From positions 1 to 20,361 of the forward strand of contig JADNYJ010000564.1 in the NCBI GenBank assembly GCA_015501075.1: DNA of 20,361 nt. The letters are read 5' to 3'. The stretch's first letter is position 1, and each line of letters begins with the position of its first letter. The position numbers and the translations under genes are program-made. Below the pieces are notes generated by a model. The model did not search any database. It saw nothing but the letters and a program-made list of their open reading frames with translations, and had not been told where the DNA came from. Of the stretch, positions 18,836 to 20,361 are shown one piece after another. This DNA comes from Gymnopilus junonius (Eukaryota; Basidiomycota; Agaricomycetes; Agaricales; Galerinaceae).

Positions 18836-20361
18836 TTACTCCTCCTCCGAAGTCCCCAACTCTACCGCCCTCTTAATAACCTCGTCAATCGACCACCTTT
18901 CCCCCCTCCCATGCTTCAAATCCAAAACATCCCCAATCTCATCACACGCCCTCAACACCGTATCCACGTCCTCCTTCGTATGCGCCGCGCTCACACAGAA
19001 CCTTACCCGACTCGTCACCAGCGGCGTAGCGGGGTACGCAACGACCACCACGATAATCGGCGTCTGCCTTTCCTTCATCAGCCGGTGGAACATGTTCATC
19101 TTCCCCGGGTTGAAGATGAGCAGAGGGACGATGGGCGAGGTCGGGTGTCCGTAGATGATGAACCCGAGCTTGCGCAGGCCGTGGTGGAGGTATTTGGAGT
19201 TGAACGCGAGGCGGCGGAGGCGCGTGCGGCCTTCAGCGCCTGAAGCGAGTGCGGGGGGAGGTTGATCCATGCGGGGAGGGATGAGGCGGGTGCTGGGCCC
19301 GGGTGGTGGTATTCCTCCTCGATCATCAAGGAAGGAGGGACAGATCCTCGGACGAGGGTGGGTTCGCTCACGCTGCTGGTTGGCATCGTCTGCTGCAGTC
19401 CCATGATACTGGCCATGCTTGCCATAACCTGCGTCAGCACAGGAGGGGTCATGGCTTCCGCGTAAGGACCCGAATGGCCGTACACCCGCAGGCGATCAAT
19501 GAGAGCCTTGTTGCCTGCAATATAACCACCCGCGGCACCGAATGATTTGGTGAAGGTGCCCATGAGGATGTCAATAGAGCGGGGTTGATGCCAAAGTAGT
19601 CTGCGACGCCTCGTCCGTGCGGGCCGAGGGCGCCGATGGAGTGGGCTTCGTCGATGAAGAGGTAGAACTGGAAGAGATCCAAAAAGGGTTAGACATTTGC
19701 TCTTTATGGAAATGTCTCATAAAACTCCACCTTGTACTTTTTCTTCAGGTCCATAAGAGCGGGCAAGTTGACTAAGGTACCTTCCATACTGTAAAGACCT
19801 TCGACAATGACCAGAATCTTCTTCCACGGCCTATGGGTCTTGGGTTGACCCTGACTGATGACCTCTCGCAAGAGAGACTCCAAGTTCTTCATATCATTAT
19901 GCTTGAACATGCGGACGTTTGCGCCACTGATACGAACACCAAAGCGGATAGATGCATGGTTGAACTCATCCGAAATGACCAAGCAGCCCTTGCTAACCAA
20001 AGCAGGAATAAATGTTGAATTGGTGGCGAACCCCATGGAGCTGATCAGTGCATCTTCCATACCAACAAATTTAGCCACGAGAGACTCGCTTATGGCATGC
20101 AAGTCACTCGAGCCTCCCTCAAGCCTTGAGCCGAGGGTGGAAATACCATACCGCTTAATGGACTCTTCTACGGCATCTGCACAGCCGCCTCGGGCTTGTG
20201 CAAATCCCAGGTAGTTGTATGAGGAGATGTTGAGGGCGCGTGTGCGGGTGCCAGTAAATACATAGGTGTGGTTGTAGTCTGGGGAGATACGGTCGAGGAG
20301 GAGGATGGTGCGGCCTGCTACGCCTGTGACAGGCTGGGAGAAGCACTCGTCCATACGGGTC
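18836..20361 (-). CDS. LCB2: Serine palmitoyltransferase subunit 2 (partial, two frame breaks)
   Basis: LCB2 is the PLP-binding catalytic subunit that joins serine and palmitoyl-CoA, the first step of sphingolipid synthesis at the ER. The 5' part lies beyond the window edge. Reading from the edge: [71 protein letters not shown] (cofactor-contact Asp and His), [17 protein letters not shown] (Lys that forms the PLP Schiff base), [34 protein letters not shown] and a C terminus ending near TSEEE. One 63-bp intron (19668-19730) joins KKKYK to [10 protein letters not shown]. Two breaks occur: GGGG at 19581-19584 needs a fifth G to give [11 protein letters not shown], and GGGGGG at 19253-19258 needs a seventh to give [17 protein letters not shown]. 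Both fall at homopolymers in a normally essential gene, so sequence error is the best explanation. Confidence 0.95.

Noticed and set aside
18710..19243. 177-codon plus-strand ORF
   Set aside because: It lies antisense to LCB2 coding sequence and reads as low-complexity Pro/Arg/His; it is a shadow.
1..20361. CRISPR arrays, bacterial operons, riboswitches or a biosynthetic gene cluster
   Set aside because: None seen. The window has introns and eukaryotic genes throughout, and neighbouring genes have unrelated functions.

Overview
The window looks like nuclear DNA from a filamentous basidiomycete, most likely an Agaricomycete. Protein genes carry several short introns (about 45-75 bp) with GT...AG ends and small exons. 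A polyporopepsin-type aspartic protease, an F-box protein with an N-terminal coiled coil, and a serine palmitoyltransferase subunit all have the mushroom-type look. This taxonomic call is inference from gene style; no species is claimed.

Layout. Positions 1-2290 are AT-rich repeat debris: a tRNA-like (SINE-like) promoter on the minus strand near 890-962, one arm of a foldback DNA element (1311-1467), and a minus-strand ORF that looks like part of a mobile-element gene (1700-2287). SYF2, a splicing factor with five exons, lies at 2877-4229 (+). Converging on it is a small unrecognised two-exon minus-strand gene (4357-4681). Its apparent start codon sits 4 bp from a complete 672-bp foldback element (4686-5357) with CACTG...CAGTG ends and a possible TCT target duplication. 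At 5804-8672 (+) is a two-exon 939-residue protein joining an MLKL/HeLo-like four-helix bundle, a Cys/His-rich CHORD-like zinc module and a long unrecognised C-terminal region; this is the most interesting gene here. After about 1.7 kb without a supported gene comes a secreted aspartic protease (10463-12000, +), converging with ribosome assembly factor RSA3 (12471-13129, -). At 13691-15501 (+) is a multi-exon membrane-protein locus of unknown family containing a near-identical 210-bp direct duplication. An F-box protein (15826-17460, -) diverges from an intron-containing tRNA-Pro(AGG) gene (17684-17771, +). The right end holds most of LCB2 (18836-20361, -), cut by the window edge.

The window is a mixture of unlinked housekeeping functions (splicing, ribosome biogenesis, sphingolipid synthesis, translation) and lineage-specific or accessory genes (four-helix-bundle protein, protease, F-box protein, membrane protein), with repeats at the left end. 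There is no visible operon or biosynthetic cluster.

A caution for anyone using these models: five of the genes (small gene, protease, membrane protein, F-box, LCB2) can be read through only if a run of G or C is one base longer or shorter than written (near 4675-4679, 10727-10729, 13693-13695, 15970-15972, 16319-16323, 19253-19258 and 19581-19584). Because this includes LCB2, normally essential, length errors at G/C runs in the assembly explain the pattern better than gene decay.
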